Positions 24,377 through 35,999 of a DNA stretch of 64,000 nt are shown one piece after another. Where the stretch lies: contig JAVTVY010020287.1 of assembly GCA_036873755.1 (NCBI GenBank), forward strand, positions 1 through 64,000. The letters run 5' to 3'. The translations under genes and the position numbers were made by a program. Origin of the DNA: Hanleya hanleyi (Eukaryota; Mollusca; Polyplacophora; Lepidopleurida; Hanleyidae). Below the pieces are notes generated by a model that saw only the letters and a program-made list of their open reading frames with translations, was not told the DNA's origin and did no database searches. Position 1 is the first letter of the stretch. Every line of letters begins with the position of its first letter.

Positions 24377-24686
24377 GTATGTTAATGGTGGTTATTGTAT
24401 TGATTCTCCTGCCTATTGAACTCATCAGTCTTGGTTCAAATATAATATCAAACAAATTAATGTCTGAGCATCTCGTTTGAAATCCAATGGTAAAGTTTAT
24501 CTTGTATTCCGATGTTATAATTATGCCCTACGGACACGGCTTCATACGTATGTTTACATTGTTCTTCGGACTCAAGACTAATATAAGTCCAAACTATCCT
24601 GATTAGAATGTTGGGATATTGGTTTATATAGCTTTGGCCCTATTCTGTAAATGTACTATAACAAAATGTATTGACGATACTTTCAG

Positions 24687-24752
24687 GAGAAAGATGCGCG
24701 AATTATCATCGGGAACTTTTATGAAAGTCAAGCTAAGAAGGTATTTTGTGAG
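24687..24752 (+). CDS. GABBR2-like exon d: lobe 2 strand
   Basis: 22 codons, phase 0 at both ends, acceptor CTTTCAG and donor GTAGGT. It includes EKDARIIIGNFYES and AKKVFCE. The DARII(x)GxFxExxAxKVFC pattern is conserved across GABA-B receptors, and the cysteine takes part in a conserved disulfide in the family. Confidence 0.92.
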
Positions 24753-25311
24753 GTAGGTAAATGTTTGAAAAGGCGTATACTCGAGAACAACTTCTCTCGC
24801 CAACGCCATCTGTATACCTTAAGACATTTCATGAGGTGTTGCCGTACATACTGAGGCTTTCAAATGTATTCAAACCTTGATTTCTATGGATTTTCTATGG
24901 ATCTTGCTAGAATCGCAAGATTTTAGAATGATGCTTGTGACACTAATATATAGTTTGACATTAACTCGTCATCTTTAGGCTATGACAGTATATACTCTAA
25001 TCTCTTCACGCGTCCACACCATACATATGGCGTATTCTCTGCATCATGATACACCTGTGAGACATGGGTAACTATGTAATGTCGAATAAGGTATGTTAAA
25101 ACTAATAACCAATACCAATGAAAGAAGATAACCAATGTTCAACTGTATCTTGCACAAATATGCTCTAGATTCTCCTAGATTCTGGTCTGTCATCACATGT
25201 CCCGTCTTGACATTATTGGAACGCTACAAAAAAGTGTTTCAGTTTGTATCAATAATGTAACTCTGGCACATAAGAAGCAATACCATATTGATATTTGTTG
25301 ATTTATTGCAG

Positions 25312-25506
25312 GCATACAAGGTGGGTCTATATGGTCCGAAGATTGTGTGGATCATCAATGGGTACTACACACCGGGTTGGTGGGATGCCAGTAGCACCCC
25401 GGTCTCATGTACCCTCAGTCAGATGCTAGAGGCCACGGAGGGTTATCTGACCGTGGTATGGTCAATGATGAACCAGAACGATAGCCAGATCACCGTATCA
25501 GGACTG
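25312..25506 (+). CDS. GABBR2-like exon e: lobe 2
   Basis: 65 codons, phase 0 at both ends, acceptor TTATTGCAG and donor GTCAGT. It contains AYKVGLYGPKIVWIINGYYT, PGWW, SCTLSQMLEATEGYL and ends QNDSQITVSGL. The GxYxPxWW and (M)xEAxEGY motifs match GB2; GB1 has a different sequence around its ligand-contacting tyrosine and tryptophan. One NDS sequon is present. Confidence 0.92.
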
Positions 25507-27096
25507 GTCAGTCAATACATATATTATACCGGTATCGAAATCTTTATGAGTCCGTTCAATGTTCAATTCTTGCTTGCGAAACAGGAAATACCAGATCAGA
25601 AATGACGAAAATAATTATTCTTACAATACAACTAAACTGTCCATCTGGTCAGTACTGATGGCACCAATGGAGTTCAGGTAAAGAAAAAGTCGACTAGAGG
25701 AGAAACATGAGGAACTCGAAAATCTTCATCGTGATTCCCATTTATAATTCCGGAATCTTAGAATATCGAAGCTGCTGCTAATAGCGACGGACACACTGGG
25801 ATAAGGTTCTACCATGTTACAATTGTTGTGTATTATCATCTAACAGTTCACCGCACATCACGTGAAGCTCATTGATAGTGTTCAGAGTGAATTACTCCGA
25901 CAGAATGTCTGCTGTCCGGTTTGCCTACGACCATCACCTGCGTGATCTTGAATAGGATACTCTACATTGTTATAGAATAGGCTATATTTGCAACTGATCC
26001 ATATATAGCTGTACTTGTAAGATAGGTAAACATCGGAATTTCGCATGCTTTCGTCTTGCATGGGATATTGAGATTTGCTGCCGTCATCGCGAATATGAAC
26101 ACTGCCATCCATTTAACATGGTCCATTATCACGTTAACGTTTCTGTGCCAATGATTGCAAGAATATTATCCAAAATCCTTATTACCTATATCCACATATC
26201 CGTAAAATAAAACATACATGGAATGGTAAATCGAGCGGGACATTAGTACAATGAGCTCGAGGTAAACGGTTCCTTAAGGGAGTAAATCACATTCAATTTT
26301 AAAAGTGAGCATGTGCTTAAACTTTGAGTAAAAGCTTTTCGTGCTAAGATACGGCAAATCGTGAACTTACCCTACTATTTGTAGAAATATGGCGTAATTT
26401 GTGAATGCCCCCTGTATCAGTGGATTAGTAGGGAACAGAGCCTGTATTCATGTATAACCCTCATTAGACAGATTTCACAAAGTCAGATGTTCTTTAAGTT
26501 ATAATATAAAACATAACTCTTGCGAAAATGAACAAAAATGAGGTGGGGGAGTTACCATACAGTAGCAGTTTATCAGATAAATGAAGCTTTTAAAGCCCTA
26601 TCCAGGAGAGGTAGGAATGGGGAATTGGGTTGCAGTCTGAAATTCTTGGGGATATTCTACAAGGATGCTTTTTGGTTAAAATTGAATTGGTGTGAATTTT
26701 TGTGGGGCACCAAAACCATAATCAAAGCATAGCCTAAGGAGCACCCATCGGCGCCCGACATTGAATATATAATATATTCTTCGGACATATTTTACTTTGG
26801 AGCGGCTATTAAGGTATAAATGGTTCTGTTGTAGCAGATATCAATATTATGTTTACTTTTATATAAGATTCTGTTGTGAATAATTCCAAATATCCCCATG
26901 TTATAGCTCCATGGTTACTAGGAGAAAGGAGAAAATACATGTGACAAGAGTCGAGACTAAACACAGAAGTGATAGATAGAGGATATCAACTGTTTCTTGA
27001 GGAATATCATAAATATTTCATCGAGTGGGGCGAGAAAATTGGTATTTTCACGAGTGGCGTCATTTGTGCGCTGTGACGTCATTTGTCATATCACCA

Positions 27097-27125
27097 CAGT
27101 GATGATATATTTGATATCATCACTG
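27097..27125. repeat. Short perfect inverted repeat
   Basis: CAGTGATGATAT and its complement are separated by five bases (ATTTG). It lies in the intron between exons e and f. The flanking TGACGTCATTTG blocks are repeated twice upstream (27055-27085), so it may be the core of a small MITE. Confidence 0.75.
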
Positions 27126-27315
27126 CAGTGAAAATATCGCTTTTATGCAATTGATAAGTTTCACTATCTCATTACCAAGTATATAATAAATACCATTATG
27201 CCATAGACGACTTTCCCATCAGACTTTTGATTACGGTAGTCCATGTCTGTACTCACCGATTGATTATATTGATATTTCAATGGATGTGTTCTCTCTCTCA
27301 TTATATCATCCACAG

Positions 27316-27549
27316 ACTCCAGCAGAATATCGACAAACCCTTAATACCTATTTTGACCGAAATATATGGGTTCCTGGACATCAACTTCCGGCATCCAACG
27401 CTTATGACGCGGTCTGGACAGTTGCTCTAGGTCTTCATTCGGCCACGTTGAAATACCCTTCCCTTAACCTCACGGCCTTCCGATATTCCTCGAACACGAG
27501 TGATATCATCTTCCAGGAGATTGAAGCCATACGCTTTGACGGCATGTCG
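27316..27549 (+). CDS. GABBR2-like exon f: lobe 1/2 return segment
   Basis: 78 codons, phase 0 at both ends, acceptor ATCCACAG and donor GTAGGT. It begins TPAEYRQTLNTYF, includes ASNAYDAVWTVALGLHSA (the YDxxWxxALxL helix typical of the family) and ends EAIRFDGMS, which joins to GPVSF of the next exon (the F.GVTG.V.F pattern). Sequons NLT and NTS are present. Confidence 0.93.
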
Positions 27550-30162
27550 GTAGGTAATAAGTATTTAGTAATTAATTTTGTGAGCTATGGTAAACAATCT
27601 TCGCGACCAAGCTTATTGATCCCCCGTGAAGATTTGACTGAAATCTGGCCGTATGTGGCAAACGAAGGTTCCCGAATAACCGGACAAAACGACGGTACAT
27701 TTTAACGCGTAAGAAATACTAAATCCTCATGAATCTGACTCTATCCGATTGATACAGGTTAGTGTCGTGGAACTTTAATAATGGGATACCTAAAAACCGA
27801 GGTGGCAATAAGGGCATACCAATGACTCCATAGCGATGTCATCCAATATGTGAAATTTAGAAGTTAAGCGCCATTCATTCAGATCTTATGGACACCAATC
27901 GCATCTATAAGAGAATACGTGAGGACACCCTGTTAGAAAATCCATTTATTGTTAAAAGTTATACCTAAATGATGCGAATTAAATCTAATTTATATGCCAC
28001 AGTTGATAATTTTTTTTTGTATAAATCTCTTCTCAATTTGTGTCCCCAAAGTCTATCTTATATGCGGTTTGGAGTTAAGCGGATTTATTTTAACCTCGTT
28101 ATGCCTATAATCTTCTCGTACAACGCGATCACGTGATCGTGATACTTTCATACTAATAATTCCTGTATCTTCTCTATCGATGGGATATAATCTTCCTCTA
28201 CCATCTCGGCCGACTCCTCTTCCGTCATAGCCTAAATGGTTCGAATAACTATTTATTCTCTCAATGTCTTTACTATACTCTTCCCTGAAAGGTTTAGTAA
28301 ACACGTCTTTTTGGGTATTATTTCCGTCCTCACGAAGCGGTAAATCTTATTTCAATCGGTTCAGAGACTGCACCTACTCGTGCTCCTTGTGATTGAGGTT
28401 TCGAGAGAAGCAAGTAGAATAGCGGAATAGAAATTTAAATGTAAACAAGGTTCAAATCTCGAAGTGTATTGTATTTTGGGCGATATCAGATAAACAAAAG
28501 TGTAATTTTCTGACCAAAATAGTGCAAAATTACCTCCAAGATTCTGTTCATTTTCGATACACTCCCGTAACATTAACTACACAGAAAGATATGTGCGCAT
28601 AATGTAAAAGTTGGATCTTCAGGTGCGAACTTCAGGCAGAGACAAAGATTACAGGCGATTGTGCATTAGCGCATTCTCAATGTATCTGTATCTAATTTTT
28701 CGAATAAGAGCATAATTTTTTTTAAATTTGATCACCAGAAACGGCAGTCTTATAACATTTTACATAGTTTAGGCATCTGCCGACCCTACGAAAACGTGAA
28801 AGTGGGAAGATAAGTTTCAACTCTTAAAAAGCATCCTGCAAAAATTACGAAACCATGTTAACACCCCAACCCCAATATGACGAACGCTCCACACGATTGT
28901 TTTCTACTCATCTCTTCTTTTTCTGCTCAAATAATTGGCGGTCAGTAATTTGCACGAAGAGTATGTTGGTGGCTTTTTCGACTCGATATTCACCTCGCCA
29001 ATCGCATATTGTTACTAACTCCCCATACTAATCTACACATAGACTCAACAAGCATCAAGCATGGACAGTTAACTTGTTTCTAATTTTTTTCTTGTGTATT
29101 TTGTAAGATATACGGCGACATTTCCATTCAAATTTTTTTATTTTTTATTTCTTTAAATCTATATTTTAGTCACAGTAGTAATCAGCAATTTAGACTAAGC
29201 TATTTGACAGTTATATTCAGCGTGTGTGGAATATATACATATAATATTTTTCAGATTTGTTCCTCCGTGATGAATCAGAGGAGACCTGTGGACCTACATA
29301 ATTATTGTCTCACACTATCTTTGGCTTTTGTTTTAAAGCCAATAAATTGATATAGTATCTGGTACTTTTATATTTTCGACAAACACTTTGTGTACATCTG
29401 TGAAACATGGTCCTGCTCATATCTTTACCGTAACGCGAAATCGGGACTTCTTGTAACGGTAAAGACAGTATAAGATGCATAACGGTAAAGACATTTTAAA
29501 TGGCACCGTGCTGTTTGTAACCACCGATACTATGGATTGTATTATTGATCCTCAGATAATCTCAGCATTTCTGCATGAAACGGGTTCGCAGGTATGATAT
29601 TAACATATATATGAACGGTAAAGACAATTTAAATGTTCACAGACGTGTACATCAGATACAACCGGGAATCTATTTTCTTGTACGCGCTGAAACCTTCTCC
29701 GATTAATAATGGAAAACACCCTCTGCTAACTAATCCCGTGATTATTGCGCCAAGGCCTCCTCCTTTTAATGTTTTCAACACCAATAGAACATGATGTAGA
29801 GTAGAGACAAAATTCCTGACACAGGGTAAAAACTAAAAAAAATCTTCATATACTTTTGGCTTTAAGGTAAATATAACATTGTTATTTTATAAGATAAATT
29901 TTGTATATAGAGGCCCAAATTCTTGCTGCCACACGCTATTTGGGCAAACTAAATTTCACTGAAAGTATTCAATCAGGTAACTGGGACATCCGAAAATTAT
30001 CGGGTAAACCACAGAAATCCACAGAAAAGATTAAATTAAACATTATATACTATAGTTTGTTATAGATCAGAGAACTGTTCAGATCTGCGAGAAAGCGGGA
30101 ATTTATCTTCCGGAAAAGTTGGGAGCCGTAAATTTACCACATTGCTCGTAGAATTACCCAAA
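27550..30162. other. Intron sequence without clear features
   Basis: First part of the 8-kb intron between exons f and g. A short motif AACGGTAAAGACA is repeated three times at about 29455-29625 with unequal spacing. Nothing else could be supported. Confidence 0.5.
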
Positions 30163-30663
30163 TGTGGCAGAGTCCATTTTTATATATGGCAGGGATTATT
30201 CTATACTGCGTGATGTGTCACGTTGCGCAATATGGTTGTTCACTTAATTTCATTGGTCCTGTTATCATGTGATTTTTAGCTCGAAGGCCATTCGCTAGAC
30301 GGTGGACACGTGTTCCGTTTTGAGAGCGTTGATTGGTTTATTGGAACTTGCCGGTTTAAATCCGAGGTGCATTAGTCGCCCGGGATTTTCTCTCGACCAA
30401 AAGACTGTCGATATTTCACTGCGTCAATAACATCTATATTTCTGGTCTGTGGCGTAAAGTCTGTTCCGCAACGTACAGGTGCCTATAGTGTCTATATACG
30501 AGAATGTACCATTGAATAGGGCGTGTCCCGTTTCTGGTTTGCCCCTGTCCCACCGACAGTGGTTTTTCTTGGCACTTGTGACTGCAATAAATAAGGGAAT
30601 GTGCAACCTCGAACTCAGTGGTCGTCTGTTACATCTTTATACTACGGACTAATGACTGCTACA
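30163..30663 (+). repeat. 5' LTR of the small element
   Basis: TG...CA termini. A polyadenylation signal AATAAA is present at about 30588. Compared with the 3' LTR it has about 58 extra bases (about 30480-30538), with a short GGT microhomology at the edges of the gap, as seen after a slippage deletion in the other copy. Confidence 0.93.
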
Positions 30664-30684
30664 TTTTGGAGCCTCCAGCGAGGT
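30664..30684 (+). other. Primer-binding-like site of the small element
   Basis: Immediately after the LTR end the sequence reads TTTTGGAGCCTCCAGCGAGG. The spacer TTT followed by TGG is the standard layout for priming by the CCA end of a tRNA. The matching tRNA was not identified. Confidence 0.6.
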
Positions 30685-31313
30685 ACAGAAAGAAAACGGT
30701 GAAGGGAGAAAGCGAGTACTTCACAGAAATCTTCTCTTACCCGTTGGTATTATCACAGAGGACGCGTCGTCATGTACGAAGGGTGTCGGCTCTAGCAAGG
30801 ACTCGTTCGTAGGCTAGAGATGCCGAGGGCAGCGAAGAAGAATCTGACTCCGATGAGTCGGATTTTGATATTGTGGATGTGGAGTCCATGGTATCCTGCG
30901 CATCGGATGCTCAGGATAGTGAAAGCGATGTCGAAAGTGCAGATGACGACTCTTCGAATAAACAGCAACGTACAGACGGCGTACAGGTTGATGGTTCGGA
31001 CGTGGTTAGAGACCATGATGTCGAGCAAACCGCGTACACAGGCACTGTTTCGGAGGATGGAGCTGCATGCGCTCCATTAGATGCTGCCGAAGCGGATGTC
31101 CTGGAACGTCCTACGCCTGTACCGAGGCAAACGACCCGTACTTCTGTGAAACCCGCTTGGATGACTTCCGGGGAATATGTGATGTCCCAGCTTGACAGGA
31201 TAAATGTATTGTGGTCTCTGGCAGATTCAGACATTTCTAAGGAAATGAAGGATGAAGTCTGCAGGACCATGTTATTTATCTTGCGAACAAGTCCCACTGA
31301 TGGCAGTAAATGA
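30666..31313 (+). pseudogene. Internal reading frame of the small LTR element, one in-frame TAG
   Basis: A single frame is open from inside the 5' LTR (codons from about 30618) to the stop at 31311-31313, except for one TAG at 30810-30812. The first part is basic (PPARYRKKTVKGESEYF, RTRRHVRRVSALARTRS). After the stop comes a strongly acidic, serine-rich part (GSEEESDSDESDFDIVD). The end holds a TRTSVKPAWMTSGEYVM segment and a helical tail. The basic-R-x-S-x-KPxWM-x-SG-x-(Y/F)-VM pattern resembles the tail after integrase in some Gypsy Pol proteins, so the frame may be a remnant of pol left by a large internal deletion. No conventional ATG lies near the start. Function is unknown. Confidence 0.5.
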
Positions 31314-31330
31314 CACGGAAGTCATTTCAC

Positions 31331-31344
31331 CATGGGGGGAAGTG
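31331..31344 (+). other. Polypurine tract of the small element
   Basis: The run GGGGGGAAG lies just before the TGTGAC start of the 3' LTR. This is the normal place for plus-strand DNA priming. Confidence 0.75.
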
Positions 31345-31787
31345 TGTGACAGAGTCCATTTTTATATATGGCAGGGATTATTCTATACTGCGTGATGTGT
31401 CACGTTGCGCAGTATGGTTGTTCACTTAATTTCATTGGTCCTGTTATCATGTGATTTTTAGCTCGAAGGCCATTCGCTAGACGCTGGACACGTGTTCCGT
31501 TTTGAGAGCGTTGATTGGTTTATTGGAACTTGCCGATTTAAATCCGAGGTGCATTAGTCGCCCGGTATTTTCTCTCGATCAAAAGACTGTCGATATTTCA
31601 CTGCGTCAATAACATCTATATTTCTGGTCTGTGGCGTAAAGTCTGTTCCGCAACGTACAGGTTTGCCCCTGTCCCACCGACAGGGGTTTTTCTTGGCGCT
31701 TGTGACTGCAATAAATAAGGGAATGTGCAACCTCGAACTCAGTGGTCGTCTGTTACATCTTTATACTACGGACTAATGATTGCTACA
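31345..31787 (+). repeat. 3' LTR of the small element
   Basis: Same termini, polyadenylation signal and order as the 5' LTR, with few substitutions and the roughly 58-base deletion between GTACAGGT and TTGCCCCTG. Few differences mean a fairly young insertion. Confidence 0.93.
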
Positions 31788-31791
31788 CAAA

Positions 31792-34700
31792 TATGATTCA
31801 TCTGACGAAGCCATAACAGAGAGATGATCTGTCAAAAGGGAGACATTCCGTATTATAATTAGGAATTCCGAGTCGCATTCGTGACCTCGCCTCTCAGAAT
31901 ATGCCCGTATTTGCTCGAATTGAGAACCAGCCAATGTGTTGAATGTTTCATCCCCGGATTGTTTTATTTTCAATGTCCATATCCGAAGACTGGAATGTCT
32001 GTGTTGAATTTAAGAGCCGCAAACATGTCAGATCAGCCCTGACATCAGAAAAGGATCAAACGCATTGTTCATCCAGGTTTTCTCATATGACGGATGAATT
32101 CCTTCTACATTCGGTTGATCAATCAGAAAACTCGAATCAAATCAAATCAGATTTTCAACTGACACGGATATCGGCGGACATTATATTGGGTCAGTCAGTA
32201 TACACAAAGCTTACCGTCCAGCTGTAGAGCATGTTCTGAGGAGAGAAGCTTTGTTGGTGAAACGGCTTTTGGTTAGCCTACCGACGCCTCCTCGATGTGA
32301 TACGCGTATCAGCTTCCAATTTCAAGAAGAAACTGAAAATGTTACACACATGGACAGCTTGATTTACCGCACTCCAATCCCGCTTCAACCCATTCTTATT
32401 TCAGGACGATCATGACTCGAGACACGCTCCTTAATCACCCTCGATTCAAGGCCCCTTGCTCTCCTGGAAGAAGGATAGTAAAGGACGTATCACAGACGCT
32501 GAATGACGGAGCGTAGTCTTGATATGTTCTTTATTGGTGGCACCAAATATAAAGATATTCCGACTTGACAGAAATCATTTCAGACGAATGATATACCGAT
32601 CTTACAATTTCCTTGTAGTTGTCGGGCCTTCTCCCGGTGTGATGAATACGAATGTCCTCGTGATTAGTGTCCCTTTTCATATCCTTTTCAATTGCAACTA
32701 AAGACGGACACTTGTCCCCAATGTGGAAAAAACTGTCCTACCTGGATTAGCAGATAGGAGACGGACACTCTTAGCCTCCACACCGGTCATCCGGTTTCCT
32801 TTGCGGCTTAGGGCTCGATACTTATTTACCGGCTATCATAACTTAGCTATCAAAGAACACACCCGATAAAGTAATTTATTTTCCTTTTAAGAGCGATGTA
32901 TATACAAATAAGTGTCTTCTCGTGGATGTTTTCAAGAAGCGAATACAGATATAGTTAAGTCATAAAGATCCATACCGCGGAATTTAGAATCCTGCGAGGT
33001 ATTTGATTACATTATTGCAGCAAACATAAAAGGTATAGGTCTAATCACTGTTGATAAAAAGTAACTGACTCTTTCTATATCTTATCGACAACACACTTTT
33101 AATTCTTAATATTCTCATATTATTGAACGGAATACGATAGTCCTGTTGACCCTATCTGACCAGGGTTTTTTGGGATCTGTCCTGGCCTGGGGAGGGAACA
33201 TTTTGCCCCCCCCCCCTCCAAGCCTGGTAGGGTTAATGATCACACAACTTACACCAATACTGTCGGTTCTACAAATATAGGAGAAACCTTCCACATATTT
33301 TGCAAGAAAATCTTTATAATGTTGTAAATCAGAACCTATTTCCATACACTGCATAATAGAGTGCTAGAGTGGAGACAACATTTTGCTGAAGTATACCACG
33401 ATAGATAACTCTGAAACTAAAAATAAAATCGTGTTGAGCATCAAACGAAGTCATTTTTGGCTAAGGCAGTGTATTTAAAGGAGTACTCACCTTATTTTTG
33501 AGTGTGACTATATTTATCAACAATCGTATTCCAAGCCTTATTATATAAAACTTTTGTTGATAGAATGCGAAATAAAGGAAATATTGACTATTTGTTGCTC
33601 GCAACGGCGTGCACTGGGCGCCGCCATTGCACCATTGCGTGACGTTTTCAGATGAGCGGAAGTCAGTTTATACTCATCTAAAAACGTCACAACGTCATGG
33701 AGATTTAAGGTTGATCGTGCTGGTCATGCCGATAATTCGCAGGAGAAGGAACCCAGTAAATCCACTGACGTTCTAGTTGATTTAGTAGTTCAAGTGTAAT
33801 CATGAAAATGTTTATGAACTTAGAAGCATTGTCGTTCAACTGAAATCACTTGACAATTGCAGAGGACGCATTTTTAGTTTACCGCTCAGTTTCAAATTTT
33901 GTCCAAATTGAATCGGACAGGTCTCAACTGAGAAACTTTGGGAAGAGATTTTTCAGTTGGCAAAGATAACCTAAGCCAATTTCTTTTCAGGAATTTCCCC
34001 CGTGGGATTTGCCGCGCCAGATTTTTCTTCGAATTAAAACTCGAACCCAGAGTAATTGCCGTAGTTGGAACGTCCCTGGATCAAGCGTTAGCCGTGACGT
34101 TGTCCTGAATGCTGACTTCATCTCACAGACAATATGGCGGCGCCCACGTCGACCTCAAAGCGGAAACATGACTTCATAAATTGTAATAAAACTAATAGGG
34201 TATCGCCCCAACGAAAGTAAAATAGCTGGTTATATTTCTTTAAGGGTCTAGCCTTTGTAATAGGAACATATATAAAATAAGGTAATCTACATTTACACAA
34301 TGCAATTGACTGAGCAACTGAAAAAAAAATGCCATTAAAATTACTCGTACTATTTATATTGGACATATTGTGACGTGAAAAACGATTGATAACAAAGTAG
34401 TCGAACTTTACTTTTGTATAATTATGTATACTAATAATATACAAAGAAACGAGAGAGATATCTATATACGGAAATAACTGCACACTTCGTAACTATCTGT
34501 GGTATAGGTTATTTAAACAGAGTATATGTACATACTCTGATCGTTATGGCAATCGGTACATCGCGCCATCTTCTCGTGCTGCATACACGTAAAAGCTTAG
34601 TTGAATAACGACAGATAAAGACAATACTTACATGCACTTTTCCGCGAGAGAAGACAAAACTTCAGTCGGCCACAGCGAACGTTTATCGAATTGACGTGAC

Positions 34701-34844
34701 AACAAAGTATGCAGCAGAACAAAGCGGTGGCTCCTGTCGTTGTCTTCCCAAGTTGAAGTTAAAATTTGAGCCATATCTAAGAGGTGGGAAAAACTGATGA
34801 CGTCTGGCGCCAAAAAAGCTACCATATGACTCCGCAGGAATTAA
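31792..34844. other. Intron sequence, mostly unassigned
   Basis: Second part of the long intron. It contains a poly-C run near 33205-33220 and the inverted repeat at 33639-33690. Short open frames (for example 31943-32227) have no recognisable domain. Confidence 0.5.
33639..33690. repeat. Inverted repeat, 18-base arms
   Basis: GTGACGTTTTCAGATGAG and its complement with one mismatch are separated by 16 bases. It may be the tip of a small foldback element. Confidence 0.8.
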
Positions 34845-35110
34845 TTAAACGCAACATTAAAATGGTGGTGGAAAACGATGCCGGAGTACTGACAAAAAGT
34901 CATATGTCCCCACACAAAAATAAACTGACTGCATAATTGTAAAACATCACAAGAACCAAAAGTGATCCATGTGATGATTTGTATCCCAGTTACGCTTTTA
35001 TTGTAGATGTTCATGTTGACATATTGAATGACATGACCACACGGCCCCTAGCACTGGCTTGAACAGTATTAGATACAAATATTTAAGAGCCATGATGTAA
35101 TAAATCTTCC
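34845..35110 (-). repeat. Copy of the second (PLE-related) repeat subfamily
   Basis: Runs from TTAAACGCAACATTAAAATG to GTATTAGATACAAATATTT. It matches 18585-18800 and 57117-57284, and the reverse of 18365-18545 and 40690-40865. The inner block contains GGCCCCTAGCACTGG, similar to the start of the PLE 3' untranslated region. Confidence 0.6.
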
Positions 35111-35505
35111 ATCGGCACCTCATACTCAGACCCGAATATACGTTGGATTCTCCGATATAGCCTCAGTATCTCAGCCGCGCTTTTATTGCAGATGTTCATG
35201 TGAGGACAATGAAGTATCCACACCGTCCCTAACACCGGTTTAAGTGGAATTAGATACGCTAGCTCGAGAGCTGTAATCACAGATCAGCTCAAACAAATAA
35301 CTCATCCGATGGTAATAGATGAGCATTGACATTTAAACTCCCTTATCGATATGTAAGTGTACAGTCCATTACTATTCCAGAGAGTCCAGATTGAAATAAA
35401 TAAGTGTTCAAGTAACATTTATATATTGTGTTGGTAATAGAATAATTCAGCTAAATCCATTGCTGGTTTGTCTGTTTTGAATGATGTTGTTGTTTCCTTT
35501 TCTAG

Positions 35506-35569
35506 GGCCCTGTTTCCTTTACAAAGACCGGTGACAGATCGGGTACACTTCTCGTGGAACAGTTTCGCA
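35506..35569 (+). CDS. GABBR2-like exon g: end of Venus-flytrap domain
   Basis: 64 bases, phase 0 at the start and phase 1 at the end, acceptor CTTTTCTAG and donor GTGAGT. It reads GPVSFTKTGDRSGTLLVEQF followed by R. This corresponds to the family's G.V.F...G.R.G.....Q(F/L) strand pair that closes the extracellular domain. Confidence 0.9.
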
Positions 35570-35804
35570 GTGAGTATATATAATCCCGGTCAAATACAAT
35601 ATGAATATTGAGTTGTAAACAGCTCGGCATCTATCAGATACCCGTACTTGGTTATATCATTACCGTCAATGTAATTCCATCATCATCCTCTAGTCGGATT
35701 CCCACTTCCCATCATGCTTCACGAGTTTGCCGCTGCATTATGGGAGCTGGGTACCCATATATATCATTCTCATCTGTTTGGAACATCTTTATATAAGCGC
35801 CACG

Positions 35805-35906
35805 GGACAAATGAGAACAATAGTCTGTCTAGGCGCAACAAGGAGAACAATAGCCTGTCTGGGTACAACAAGGAGAACAATAGTCTGTCTGGGTACAACA
35901 AGGAGT
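35805..35906 (+). repeat. Minisatellite, 30-bp unit, about three copies
   Basis: The unit GAGAACAATAGTCTGTCTGG plus GTACAACAAG is repeated with few changes, starting 236 bases after exon g. It is divisible by 3 and so keeps frames open on both strands, without meaning for coding. Confidence 0.9.
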
Positions 35907-35999
35907 CTAGAAGAGATTATTCTCAGTAATATAAAGGCATGAACAATGGAAACGTTCAAAAAACCGTAATCACATCCGTACACCAAGTCCATTCTGAGT

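Larger units (their letters stand above)
30163..31787 (+). mobile_element. Complete small LTR retrotransposon (TRIM-like)
   Basis: The element has a 501-bp 5' LTR and a 443-bp 3' LTR that are nearly identical except for a roughly 58-base gap. Both start TGTG(A/G)CAGAG and end GCTACA. A primer-binding-like site follows the 5' LTR, a purine tract precedes the 3' LTR, and the insertion is flanked by a 4-bp duplication CAAA (30159-30162 and 31788-31791). The internal region is only 681 bases and cannot encode protease, reverse transcriptase and integrase, so it must be non-autonomous. It lies in sense orientation in the intron between exons f and g. Confidence 0.93.
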
